A stretch of DNA of 64,000 bases from Mortierella alpina. Taxonomy: Eukaryota > Mortierellomycota > Mortierellomycetes > Mortierellales > Mortierellaceae. The translations under genes and the position numbers were made by a program. How positions within the stretch are numbered: position 1 is the stretch's first letter; each line of letters begins with the position of its first letter. The stretch spans positions 682,001-746,000 of the forward strand of contig JANATF010000002.1 in NCBI GenBank assembly GCA_029449245.1, given 5' to 3'. Shown here in pieces: positions 1-10,699 of this stretch. A model generated the notes under the pieces. It made no database searches. It worked only from the letters and a program-made list of their open reading frames with translations, and was not told the origin of the DNA.

Positions 1-1113
1 AATCCAGCGACAAATGCTCCTCATATCCTCCCTGTCAGTTTCTTTCCGAATACGAGCCATCAGATTTGTCAAGGATTGCCAACGGTTCTTGAGCATCCCA
101 ATGCAATGTTCGTTGCAAGCGCGTGCATTCGCGACACACGTGTTGAGGTCGATATCGCCTTGCGTTAGTGGGGCGTTACGGAGGCTCTTGATTGTTGGCA
201 CAGTGATGGTCGATATAGGATAAGCGGAATCGGCAATCAGATATTCCCCGGGAGAAAAGAACTCTTGAGGACGAAGCCAGATATCTGAGTTGCAGAATAC
301 AAAGTGATCGTGGCATCGATCTTGATTAGAGAGAGATCGATTCCAGAGTTAGCCAAATGATAGCATCGCATTCAGAACGTTGTCCGCCAAAATCTGATCT
401 CTTTTCTCCATCCAAGCAAGCGAACGAAGGGATGTTACCTGGGTAACCGGAAAAAAAGATAGGTGATCCGTCTGTCCATGTCACAGGCAATTTGCAGATT
501 AAGGGAGTATCGTTGGTTGCGATCGTAATAGAAGTCGCCCATGTTGTGCCGTCGACAAAGCCTACGCAGTTCCTGAACCCCTTCGCGGACACCTGAGGGA
601 ATGGTCTTGTCGCTTTTCTGGACTTGGCCAAGCAGCATACTTTCGCAAAGACAAAATGGCCTCAATAACCCGACTTGATTAATTATAGCATGATCCTTCG
701 CTTATGCCCCAGGTTTCCCCCAAGCTTACTCCTTCCATCCCGTTGCCACAATGGTCAAGGCGATCGAGCGTCACGGCCAACTGAACCACAACTTCTGCCT
801 GCTTTTTGTTCGACACGTTCTGGAAAACAGGGCGTTGGACGATCCTGCTGCACAGGTTGATAAAACTTTGCCAGCTCATTCTCAGGAACGACCTACACTA
901 CTTCTCGCTGATCCCTTCCAAGCGCGCAACAAGATCCATCCTCCTCGCCTCCTTCATGTTGTACTTAAGTGGCCGCTCAATGTACCGAGAAGCACGAGAT
1001 AGCGATAGCGCTATGATAAAGTCGTGCCCCAAAGTGTTGAAGCTGGCTAGGGGCTTAGTTTCAAACAAGGCGACAGGGCCAACTTGAGTGTAGTTGGGCT
1101 CGAGCCTTTCCAA
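1..1113 (-). pseudogene. PIF/Harbinger-type (DDE_Tnp_4) transposase, degenerate
   Basis: Read on the minus strand, this stretch gives the hallmark segments of a PIF/Harbinger nuclease in the right order but in different frames. They are an N-terminal segment with SRYIERPLKY (about 990), QLAVTLDRLDHCGNG (about 770), the first catalytic Asp in NCVGFVDGT (about 570), RYSLNLQIACD (about 500), the second Asp in LIADSAYP (about 225) and the catalytic Glu in ACNEHCIGMLKNRW (about 110). An in-frame TAG at 898-900, a stop after GISEG at 679-681 and frame changes between about 660 and 430 break the reading frame. No credible ATG is seen at the 5' side, and the window edge cuts the C-terminal part. Family knowledge: these enzymes move DNA transposons by cut and paste. 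I infer an inactive relic. Confidence in the family is high; exact limits are uncertain. Confidence 0.82.
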
Positions 1114-1353
1114 CAGTACAGCAAGGCGGAAGCGATGCAGCCACTATCTCCCGTAGACGGGTCGTGGCATTTGTATTCTTGGAAGGATTCTGTAACGATG
1201 GGGAGGAGTGCTGGAACGCTGAAATGCTGGGAGTGAATGAAGAAATGAGAGTGTGTGAGCGCCCAGCCCACACACTGTAACCATGATTGACATTTACGAA
1301 GGTATCGTGTCATACGCTGCACACAAAGCGCATACAAATTTATATAGGACCAC

Positions 1354-1690
1354 CTAATGAGTGAGCTCAAAAAAAAAGCAAATGCTCTTAGGGAATGTCG
1401 TGGGCGAACATGGGTGAAGAAAGGACAGGTTTTTGTTCTCTAAATTCAGGCCTAGGATGGCACGCTGAAAGGTCAACGTAATTTCGGGGTCATAAGCGCC
1501 CAGCTCTCCATCGATGGTACGCACTTGAGTAAGAATAGTGTCGTTAACATCATATTCATTCCTTCCTATGGCGATGCGGACTAAATAAATGAATTCGTGG
1601 ATTGACGTGGCAGTAATCCGGTCGGCACGGCGTGGCAGAAGATGGTCCACCAGCTTTCGAGAGTCACAAGAACGAACGTAATGATAAAAA
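1354..1690 (-). pseudogene. Coding-like fragment of unknown family
   Basis: An open minus-strand frame of natural amino-acid composition (for example IHEFIYLVRIAIG and NEYDVNDTILTQVRTIDGEL) runs from about 1690 to the stop at 1354. There is no ATG start, and further upstream the frame closes. I do not recognise the family. It may be an exon or a remnant of a mobile-element protein, since it lies next to the Harbinger relic. The remainder of 1114-1897 shows nothing else I can support. Confidence 0.22.
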
Positions 1691-1897
1691 AAAACGCATC
1701 TTGTAAGGTCGGAAGAGAAAATACAGGAAGTTTGTTGTCTGTCTTCCAGTATGATTTTTTTCTCATTAACAGGGACGATAACGTAGATGGTGTATTCTAC
1801 GCACCAACCTACGAACTCAGTTAGTGAGAAGAGACCATATTGTTCAAGAAAGAAGGATGAATTTAAATCCGATAGTCGTGGGCCGATTCCTTGGAGC

Positions 1898-2332
1898 TCA
1901 GCATTCGGAATGCTGAACGACTCCCGTCACCGATTCGTATAGGTGTGGTTCGTAACTCCCGTGGACAATGAAGTCATGGGGCTTGGTTGGCATCATGCGC
2001 ACGCTGTCGTAAGGACCAGCGATGAAAATGTCTTGACCGTTTGCGTTCTTGAGAATGAATTTTGCATGCCAGGTATCCCCGGTCCAGCTGCTTTCGGTCC
2101 AAGTTATGGCAGTGAACTCGAGTCTGCCATCAGGATAGAGCCGAAGGTTACCCCCGGACTCATGGCAATCACCGACTTTCAGTTCATTCCAAGTCCACCA
2201 CTTGTAATCCGGCAGCACTGCGGCGGTCATGTCACTCTGAAGAACGCCAAGGTGACCTTGGTCATCAGCTTCGATTATGGTTGAAATGGCTGCTAACGTA
2301 GCAACGAGGATCAGAGAGGACTTGAGCTGCAT
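1898..2332 (-). CDS. Small secreted protein, DUF6294-like
   Basis: The protein is 144 aa, starting at the ATG at 2332, where a signal peptide follows at once (MQLKSSLILVATLAAISTI, then acidic residues). A longer frame upstream has no convincing signal sequence, so I chose this start. The mature part has WWTWNELKVGDC near residue 45, then NLRLYPDGRLEFTAITW, WHAKFILKNANGQDIF and a C-terminal QHSEC. Two Cys residues could form one disulfide. This pattern (tryptophan-rich start, 'LYPDG', 'DANG'-like turn) resembles secreted DUF6294-type proteins from memory; the biochemical role is unknown. It is probably exported. No intron is visible and no TATA element is obvious just upstream. Confidence 0.72.
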   Translation of the reverse strand: MQLKSSLILVATLAAISTIIEADDQGHLGVLQSDMTAAVLPDYKWWTWNELKVGDCHESGGNLRLYPDGRLEFTAITWTESSWTGDTWHAKFILKNANGQDIFIAGPYDSVRMMPTKPHDFIVHGSYEPHLYESVTGVVQHSEC

Positions 2333-4487
2333 TATGTGTTGAATGTTTTTTTTGTAGGTGCGAAGTGCCTTCAGTATGAAGACCACACGCTTTTAGTTTG
2401 AAATGTATGGCAAGTTTTTGGTGAGGTAGAAAAAAGGAAAAATTGGCGAGAATGAGATGCAGGTCCACACTGACCACACACCAGTATTAATACATGTTTA
2501 CTGTTACTACAGGAAATATATCATTGATACCAATCCATGATGATCGGAACGTGTAAAAATCAAAAGATCATAACCGTTGACACGGGTCTAGGACGCGCTC
2601 ATGACTATTGTCCTTCGCGGTCCTTGACCTGTATCTATTAATACTCACTCTCACGCTCACTCTCATCTCCCATTTCAAAATCATCTACTGGATGGATGCA
2701 ATGAGTGTGTAACGGCTCACAACTGATTGCTGAGGGACGATCGTGTGTGGGAGTAAAAGGATGTTGGCCCCACTCTCTTAAAAGAATAAACGTTTCAAGT
2801 TACACTTTTCCACTGCATTTTGCACAGCCTGAAAGCCAAAAATAAGTTATAAATCGTAAATCACTGGTGGTGTGAATCCCTTCTTAGGCTCTGAGCTTCC
2901 AGTGGTAGGGCAGTAGACCACTTCATGTTAACACAGAGAGGTTCATTATTGATTCTAATGAAGAGGGGGAGGGAGGGAGTTAAACGCCTCTACACTCTGT
3001 TCAAACACGTGATTCGAGTCTCGGAGACCAATCCAACCGGCACTCTGGCAGTTTTGAGAATTTATGTGAGAAGACAATGCTCATCAATGGTCAGTATGAG
3101 ACGTTTATTATCCAACCCCTCCATGTACGTAGCCTAATTCAAATCCTCCTTGAGCCATCAATTGAGGAGCGTCCCTGACGTGATGACTTCAATGACAGTG
3201 CTCCTATCCATCAAGGCACTCGAGTTGAAAAACGCGGGTGGCCTACTACGTAGGATTGCCAGATAGTTTCAAGGAGGATGACGCTGTCCTTGCACAGTTG
3301 CACAGAATCTGGATGCAGTGGACGAGATCATGTAGCAAGAGTTCGTGGCGAGATCATGTAACAGTAGTTCGTGGCGAGATCATTAGTGGATATCCACAAG
3401 CCCAACCCCGGTTAAGCAGTAGCTTACAGCAACATCATGCGGGCAGTTGTTGGCGTCGGTCCAAAGGCGGTCAAAGCTAAGAAGCTGTTTTTCATAGATG
3501 GTGCTTGAAGAACAGGAAAGCTTTACAATACAACACTCTCATCGGCAACAATCTTGGGCTCAACAAAACCGTCCGTCATTGGCTCTAGTGGTTTCTCGAC
3601 CATCTTTCTCCGTATTGGAGAGTGAAAGCAGTCGACGGTGTCCAATGGTGAGTATTCATACTATGTTGAGGTATCCGAACAGGTTATATTCGAGCCAGAC
3701 AACCCAAGTACGAACGCAGCTTATCCTGGAGAGGACCTGCTGCGCACACAGTTCATCAGTTGAAGGTAGTTTAGTACTGATATAAGTTGTTGTGCCACGA
3801 AATCCCCCGCGCGGCGAAGGGAGCGCGCCCAGGCTCCCTCGAGTCTTTGTTGTGAAAGCAAACACCATGTTGATAGTCTGACGAATTATGATGAGGGAGG
3901 AGAGAAAGAGCCGACATCAAAGGATAAAAAACGCTTGGCAGCCGAAGAAAGTGGCCTGGCTCCCCTTTTTTAAGTCCCTCCTTTCCCTGCTTGCCTTAGA
4001 TGTTGGAATGGACACTACTGTATGCCACTGGTAAACTGGCTAATGAGCAGCTGGTATCATAGAGTTCTACATTTGGAAAAGCCAACCGCACCACACCTGT
4101 GATTCTCTGCCCTTAACGGAGGCTACCTTTAAGAACCCAGTTCAAAGACTGTTGGTGGCACTGGAGGCAAAATCACGTCTGTGTACGAGTACGGCGACTG
4201 GTCAAAAAATTGGGTATTAATACTCTGTAAAGCAAGTATCTGGGGCTTATGACATCAAGATTGGCTTTCCATTGCGCTAGGTTCGCGAACGTTGATGGTA
4301 AATACAGCAGCCGTGTAGCTGACACCGATTAACAAATGTGCAATCTTGGTATTCATTTTTATCCAGGGAACGCTGTAATATAAGAATACTAGGAAATACA
4401 TGAAATATAATATCGACAACGAATATCATTCTTGAATTGCGTTCTGGTAGAACTTGGGATTGTGGAGGAGAAAATGAGGTCTATGAG
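2333..4487. other. Gene-poor stretch with repeat fragment and coding relics
   Basis: No intact gene is seen. 2400-2515 holds a partial reverse copy of the dispersed repeat described at 62600. Around 3240-3780 there are short open stretches in changing frames on the plus strand (for example YYVEVSEQVIFEPDNP near 3660-3710) that look like decayed coding sequence of unknown family. About 3335-3390 contains two near-identical copies of a unit with the core TTCGTGGCGAGATCAT. 2635-2680 is a run of CTCACTCT-like motifs. Confidence 0.4.
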
Positions 4488-5135
4488 CTAAATCTCGGGC
4501 ACCATGAGCCAAACATCTGAATACAGGTTTTTGCCGTTAACGGAAGCTGGGAAAAAGGTGGGGGTCCTGATCCTGTCGTCCACGATGATCTTGCCATCAT
4601 CCTTGCTTTCGAGTCTGATGCTTGCTGTGCAGCTCCAACCAGGTGCAACAAGACATTCCTGCTTGATTTCCCCTTCCTTGATGGAGGCTCCAGATACTGT
4701 CACTTTCTCAAAGCCTCGGGCGATTCCTGCAGTCGCCGCGACTTTTGGAAGGAACTGCAATATGTCCGAGAGGCTTTTATCGAATCCAAGCTCCAACCCC
4801 ACTTTGTACGATGACTTTGAAGTTTTACTTTGCGAGTAGGGACCAGACTTGACTTGAAGCTGCGTGTACAGTGGCTCCGGCACGCAGTTGTTGAAATAGG
4901 CAACAAATACGTATTTCTTGAAGAACGACATTTCAGAGGCGTGACCTGGAAACATCTTTTTTGCAGTGTATCCTGTCACCACAATGACTTTGCCGTCTTC
5001 ATCGGGAACTTTAGGTAGCAAGTTGGATTTTTGAACGAAATCGGCTAAATGCTTGCAGTTGTCTTGCGCCGAGCCCTCTGTAGTGCTCAGAACCAGAGCG
5101 ATGGCGACAAATAAAAAGGTCCAGACTTGACGCAT
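4488..5135 (-). CDS. Secreted protein of unknown function
   Basis: This is a single-exon gene of 215 aa from the ATG at 5135. Residues 1-24 form a clear signal peptide (hydrophobic core WTFLFVAIALVLS, cleavage likely after GSA). The mature protein is compact, with four to five Cys residues (DNCKH, NNCVPEP, QECLVAPGWSCTAS) that suggest disulfides, and alternating charged and hydrophobic segments suggesting a beta-rich fold. A TATA-like element (TTATATAA on the coding strand) lies about 45 bases upstream at 5180-5190, supporting this start. I do not recognise a domain. Candidates are a small apoplastic effector or a cell-wall-associated protein; neither can be shown from sequence alone. Confidence 0.72.
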   Translation of the reverse strand: MRQVWTFLFVAIALVLSTTEGSAQDNCKHLADFVQKSNLLPKVPDEDGKVIVVTGYTAKKMFPGHASEMSFFKKYVFVAYFNNCVPEPLYTQLQVKSGPYSQSKTSKSSYKVGLELGFDKSLSDILQFLPKVAATAGIARGFEKVTVSGASIKEGEIKQECLVAPGWSCTASIRLESKDDGKIIVDDRIRTPTFFPASVNGKNLYSDVWLMVPEI

Positions 5136-7540
5136 TCTAGGTCGTGTATTGAACGCTCAACGATGATTAACATTCGACAATTATATAAAATCAGCAACGT
5201 TGTTCTCTTGATAGGGATGGCGTAATATTTGACTCGATTGTGCGCTTGCGCAGTGTCTGAAATGTAGGCTGTAAAAGCTGATGGTGGCAAGCATACATTG
5301 GTGCGTTCCAATGGCTTTAACACTTTTGGTGTCTGCCTGTGAAGGATATGACTTTTGTGCTTAGGCAAGTATATACCTTGTAATGGTGTTGAGTGCGTGA
5401 GTTTATGGGTGTAATGAAAGTCTAGTGGAACGATAGCTTCTAAGGCAGATATTTACAGTATTTATATGTCGTGAAGAGATCGCCAAGGGCAGCAGCATGT
5501 GTATATATCTTGTTTATTTCGATATGATACATCATTATTGTCAAGGCACACCACCAACTAATCAGCCCTTTATCGGACTTAAACCACACGGCCATTGCTA
5601 TACAATTTCGTTACACACTGTTTATGTCTCGACTGAAGTCAAACCTCCATTGAACACTGCAACAAGACTCAATGACTAATTTGGTATCTTGATAGTCGAA
5701 AGTAGCTCGTATCAGATGCATATACTTGCTCATATCCTGAGATACACACCTTATCAGAGACGAACTCCATCGAAGAAATCAAAATAAGGAAAGTAGCTGT
5801 CATACTAGGGGAAGGATATTTTAAGGTAAGCACGGTAGCACAAGGAAGAATCTCATTCCTAGCGCTTCTTTCGTTCGAGACACAGGGAGATGCCATACTA
5901 CAGCCATACTGAAACACTGGGGTCAAGTTTGCTGGAATGTGAGTGAGCATGCTTCAAGGATGCAGGCTGTGCCGCATGTGATCCAGCAAAATCCTATCCC
6001 GGTACACGCTTCAGACAAGGCACGATATGAAAGTACCGGGCTCAATCCGGATCTGAAAGGTAAATATTAGCTTTGATACCATACATGTAACTTTATGATC
6101 AATAAGGTCATCGTCCTCAGTCAAAAGAAAGCCAAACACCTCGGTCAGACAATTTCTGCCTTTGCTTCTTTTCAGTGCTAAGAAGAATGCAGGTTTCTTT
6201 AGAGAAGCACTGGCGATGTAAGCACTCTAGTTCGTGAATTAAATGGATAAAACTCGTCAAAACTTGGACCGCTTATTAGCCCTTCTTGAACAGGAAGGGG
6301 GATGAAGCTGTGACTAGAAGGCGTGTTATAGAGAGCTTTGTTGATTATACACCCAAAATGAGATCTTTGTGGACAAGGCACTTCAGGACAAAGAGTGTCT
6401 ACCTGAACAGTTCCAGCTGATGCATTCATCTGGTGTTTATTCGACTTGTGCCCCCTCTATATATTCTTTGAAGCTTTCAAGGTGTTCTACAGTGTTTTTT
6501 TGACAGTGTTCAGTTTGGTCCGATGAAACAAAAAATTCACGCATACTGCCTTTGATTACTTAACATGTCTTGATAAATAGAACGAAGGTATACTATCAAT
6601 ATGCCTCAATGATTTACGCCATGTTGGAAGGTTTTGGCTCGACCTCAAGCATTGCCAATATTGAGAGCGATGTATCTGGCGCTGGTCAACGCACATGTTA
6701 CTGATCACCATTTGTAGTATGTGATCTTGAAACAAAACTCCGATTTTTTTTTAGAATATAAAGAAGTGGATGTGCTGAAGACTACCGCGTTTGGAAGTCT
6801 GAAACGTGTTCTTTAACACTACGCCGTTTATAGATTTTCCCCTGGCGTAGAGCTTTGCATCAATATTCTGTAGTTTTGCTTCTTGAACTATTATTAATAT
6901 AACCTGTACTTCGACCTCGACTTAAAGCTCTAAAAATGTAATGTTTCAGTGGCGCCTCTCCTATGTGCCTTTGGACATATAATTATCCTTCAGGTCAGGA
7001 CCATGTAATATGTGCGATCTTCTTTTATTGAGGATACACGAAAATCCAGAAACTACCCGTAAGGGAAAACGAATGAATAAATGCTGCTGTTGGGTAAAGA
7101 GTACCGATCATTTTCTTGCCGTTGAACCAGAATGCCAAATGATCAAAAGGTGGGACACAAAGGGTAGGGCATATATGGTCCTGGCCTTCGGATAATAAGC
7201 TTGAGTCTGCATGTTATTCGACTCTGCTAGCTATTATCCTTCAAATCAGGTTCATATATGTGGGTCCAGAGCAGAACATGAAAGGACCATCGATGTAAAG
7301 TTCGACGCTGTGGCTGCGTTCCAGCGATAGAACTTGTCAAACAGAATGTACGACAAATTGCCGTGGACATCAACGTCGTTAACACTGGCGCTTTGCTTGA
7401 TTGCGGCCATTGAACCAATAGCGCGGGCTGTAAGAATATGGCATTCGTGGGCAATGACAGGCGCTGACTGATAGAGGCGATGTGCTTGCGGATAGGCTCG
7501 CTTACTAGGGTTAGAGACTGGAACTGGCAGAACTTTATTA
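5136..7540. other. Intergenic stretch, nothing coding recognised
   Basis: AT-rich intergenic DNA. The promoter of the secreted-protein gene lies at its left end. Open frames are short, lack recognisable composition or motifs, and I support none of them. No RNA gene is apparent. Confidence 0.4.
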
Positions 7541-8030
7541 TTTTTTAAGTTTGCCCGTTGAAACGTGTACGAAAGCTTTTTGGTAGGAAAGTAAGCAAGG
7601 AAAAGATTCGGTCCACACTGACCACACAGCGGTATTATACATGTTTATTGTTACTACAGAGACATGATGTTGGGTAGATAGATAGCTGAAGGAGTCATTG
7701 CCAAGAGATGGATAGCGGAAGGCTATAGTCTGGCGCGTATCCTAGCTTCCTAGCTTCTGAGCGATTGGCCGTGATCCTAACTCATTAGAGGTTACGCCAA
7801 TACTACATGGCATGGGTACCAAATAACTGATCCAGACCCAGGAACACTTTCTGGTTTTTGTCTTTCATACTAGCGTTTGTACCTGGAGCCAAGCTTCTAG
7901 ATATGACTCATTGTATCATCTAGGCAAGCGCTTCCTTACTTTGGTTGGACCCGTTGTTGTTTGTTAAGGTGCCAACGACAGTATTCGCGTTCGTATCTTT
8001 GTGTACTACTACCGGACTCTGGCGAATATG
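7541..8030 (-). repeat. Dispersed repeat family, copy in reverse orientation
   Basis: The reverse complement of this stretch matches the copy at 62600-63078 over nearly its whole length. Shared blocks include the segment ending CTACC...AAACTTGCC...ACACGTTTCA, AATAAACATGTATA with GTCAGTGTGGACCGA, GCCAATCA...CAGAAGCTAG, the GGATCAGT...GGTACCCATGC block, and GCTTGCCTAGA...CATATCTAGA. Shorter copies lie at 2400-2515, 24488-24710 and 45970-46080. No coding capacity is conserved between copies. It may be a non-autonomous element or solo-LTR-like sequence. Confidence 0.75.
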
Positions 8031-8463
8031 GCAAAGGGACAACAGCAGAGAGAACACCAAAGACAACGCCAGTGAAAACAATAAGGGATATGAAAGTCAA
8101 GGGCAAGGTACACACCTGAGACAACACTAAGGAACCACAAAGTGGAAACCGCGACAGATGTTAAAGGCAGGGAAAAGCAGGGTTCGAGGATTTTTCATTC
8201 TATCACAAACATTTATGTTTTCAGAATGATGGGAGAAGCCGACATCAAAGGATCAATGAGGAACGTCTGTATGAACGCTTGCCTGCCACAAGCAAGTTAT
8301 CCATTGCAATGTCCATTAGTGTTCTTCCTACACCCTTCCCGTCATCTTTTTCATCCCACTGATTCCACCCTCCTTGTTTTCTCCGTCCCTTCTTAATTCC
8401 ATCCCTGGGTGTTAGCCTGGGGTACGCTTTCTTTGAGATATTTCATCTTTATTTTTACCATTT
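8031..8463. other. Intergenic, nothing recognised
   Basis: Short spacer between the dispersed repeat and the MITE. I see no coding or RNA feature I can support. Confidence 0.35.
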
Positions 8464-8745
8464 TATTGTGCCTTTCATACAGAAACATCTAATTTTTTCT
8501 GAGTAATTTTCAGATTTGGTGATATCGTCGAAGCAGAATTGATCAACTCATTGCTGCTCTAGACGAAAAAAGGGCTAGAAACACAGTGAATTTATCAATT
8601 CTGGATGTTGGTTTTGTTAAAAGAGTGGAATGACAGTGTTAAATCGTTGAAAATGGCTCTAGGGTGGTGAAAAAGTGTCTGCTCGATTCACACCAATTTT
8701 GAAATTTAGTGACAGAGTTGGCATTTTTTTGTGAAAGGCACAATA
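8464..8745. mobile_element. Tc1/mariner-like MITE with TA target site
   Basis: The left end reads TATTGTGCCTTTCATA and the right end is the near-perfect inverse, TGTGAAAGGCACAATA. If the flanking TA is the duplicated target, the element is 278 bp with TIRs beginning TTGTGCCTTTCA. It has no coding capacity. A TA duplication with short TIRs is typical of Tc1/mariner-derived MITEs; the assignment rests on that only. A single matching end is present at 48722. Confidence 0.65.
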
Positions 8746-9128
8746 CCTGCTTTCTTTTTATATGTGTTCACTTTAGCATCCATTATTCTGAGCACTCACT
8801 TCGTTCCGTCTCCTCAATTCCTTTTCTTGTGCATTCCTTTTTCTGTATGCGCCTGAATCGCTGAGATATGCTATCACAACAGATGTTCGTCAATTACATC
8901 TTTTCTTCTATACAAAACACCATCATCGTCCACAGTATTTCATCCTTCTTCCAGAGAGTCCTTCACAAAACACACATTGAGCTAAGTTACTCTTCACTTG
9001 TAAGTTTGATGAACTTGCTTTCGACCTTTCTTGATTCTTTGATTTTTAACTTCAAAAGAATCACCGCCCTGTTCTTACACTAATAATGCTCCACCTTGTT
9101 CTATAGTATAGAGTATCTGTTCTCTAGG
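8746..9128. other. Intergenic, nothing recognised
   Basis: Pyrimidine-rich, AT-rich spacer upstream of the CBM14-like gene. No feature is supported apart from probable promoter sequence. Confidence 0.35.
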
Positions 9129-9406
9129 ATGAGGTGGATAGCTGTCATTACAATGCTCGTTCCACAACCGTTGCAGTGGAAGTGAAGGTGGGGAGTGGGC
9201 AACAACCGTTTTCATGCCCCCATGATAGCGGAACTTTTGCTGATAGAAATGACTGTGCCAAGTTCTATGCTTGCAGTAACTGGATTCCACATCACAAGGA
9301 CTGCGCAGATGGCCCAACTGAACGCCTTCATTTTGTTGAAAGGGAGTGGTCGGAAGAGGGGTATTGCGATTGGCCAGATCTAGCAGGATGTATTGATAGC
9401 TTTTAG
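9129..9406 (+). pseudogene. Small secreted CBM14 (peritrophin-A)-like protein, frame-broken
   Basis: The frame ending at 9406 encodes a six-cysteine chitin-binding type pattern: FSCPHDSGTFADRNDCAKFY, then CSNW...HHKDC and YCDWPDLAGC, as in CBM14/peritrophin-A domains, which bind chitin outside the cell. That frame has no ATG start. The only suitable ATG, at 9129, encodes a signal-peptide start (MRWIAVITMLV) in another frame, which stops after about 18 codons. The two frames would join as a signal peptide plus mature domain if one base were different near 9155-9165. Either a single-base frameshift has inactivated the gene, or there is an assembly error. A conventional intron between them is not visible. 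The mature part would be about 75 aa. Confidence 0.6.
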
Positions 9407-10356
9407 GCACGAATATTTATATATACTGAACTCAAGGTGCCACGAACGGATCGAGCCTGGACCTCGCTGGGTTCTCGCTGTAACAGTAGCACAACCAGTA
9501 TTAATAGTAGACCAGCACACTATCAGAGATATTATAAATTCCTTTACTAGCTACCTGATCTGACCCGCCACACTCGCTCTAGACCACGGTGAGGAATGGA
9601 GTTGAGGAAGAAGTTGAGATATGGACAAAGCGAAATTATCCCATTCACCAGTGCGAGCTCTAACAATTGGCTCCTTCGAACTCCTGTTCCTCACAGGTCG
9701 TTGTCCCCGCAAGGTTATGCCTCTCTCTCCTTAAAAAGACCTACCTCCTGGCAAGGTACGCATCGGGATCTCGCGCGCGTCTTCCTGCCAGGTAACTCTT
9801 GCCACAATTAGATAGTCATGGCTAGAAAACATAGAACCTCAGACTGTAATGCAGTACTATTATCCTGTCCTCTTTCTGTCTCTCGCACCACACTCTCTCT
9901 CTATCTGCTTGTTCATTCCTGGCAGGGGGGAGGGGGAATGTAATGTCAAAAGATCTAAGGCGGGTACGGAGGAGAGAGAGAGATGCCAACGCATAAAAGA
10001 TACATGATGAAGGGCATTGAGAAATGGAAGGAGGGACCTCAAAAGATCTAGGGGGAACTGGAGAATTGAGGCACGTCAACAAAAGAAACTAAAATACAAG
10101 ATCTCGAAAGGTCTAGGAAAAATGACAAAGGATGGAATGCCCTTAAAAAACGACGGACCAGACCCGCACCATTACCGACCTCGTGCGCGAGCCATCGGTG
10201 CCTCAGCCGCGTACAAGAACGGTGCCCCCAAGGACAACATTGTAGTGCAAGCCAATTGGTCGTCGTCTGTGATGTTTGACAGCTTCTACAGATTGAGTGG
10301 AACCACTGCCACCAATTTTTCGACCGCTGTCCTGCCCTGATTTGTTCTCAAGAGCC
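9407..10356. other. Intergenic, nothing coding recognised
   Basis: Mixed sequence with a purine-rich (GA)n stretch at about 9970-9985. No gene or RNA is supported. Confidence 0.35.
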
Positions 10357-10456
10357 ACATATGGAGTCCTCGCCAAAGGCTGGATAATGTATCAGCGTAG
10401 CCGAATAATATGAAGGCTTAAGCATATTATCCGACTACGGCGAGGACTCCATATGT
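10357..10456. repeat. 100-bp imperfect palindrome (MITE-like)
   Basis: The left arm ACATATGGAGTCCTCGCC followed by a GGATAAT block is repeated inverted at the right end (ATTATCC... then GGCGAGGACTCCATATGT). The inverted arms are about 30 nt with few mismatches, giving a strong cruciform or hairpin. No clear target duplication is seen. The left arm recurs at 10612. Confidence 0.7.
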
Positions 10457-10611
10457 CCCGCCCTTTTTCCCGCCCAAGTCCTTCCTCGTTGTCGCTCACG
10501 AGTCGAAGATGCAATTCCAGTAGGGCTCCCACCGAGTACAAATAGTTCAGTCTAGCTTCACTTTATTTCATTTCTGGAGGTTTCGAGCAATCATCATTAA
10601 AAGAAGATTAC

Positions 10612-10699
10612 ACATATGGTGTCCTCGCCAAAAGCTGGATAATATGATATTAGCGAGTGAACGCCCGTTAAGATTTGCTTGCTAGTGAGCGAGCATGTA
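10612..10699. repeat. Chimeric repeat: palindrome arm joined to GCTCGCT-type MITE sequence
   Basis: Begins with ACATATGGTGTCCTCGCC, an arm of the palindrome at 10357. It continues with TTAGCGAGTG...GATTTGCTTGC...GTGAGCGAGC, which in reverse complement matches the interior of the MITE at 28922-29159 (about 28950-29000). It therefore links the two repeat families. Confidence 0.6.
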
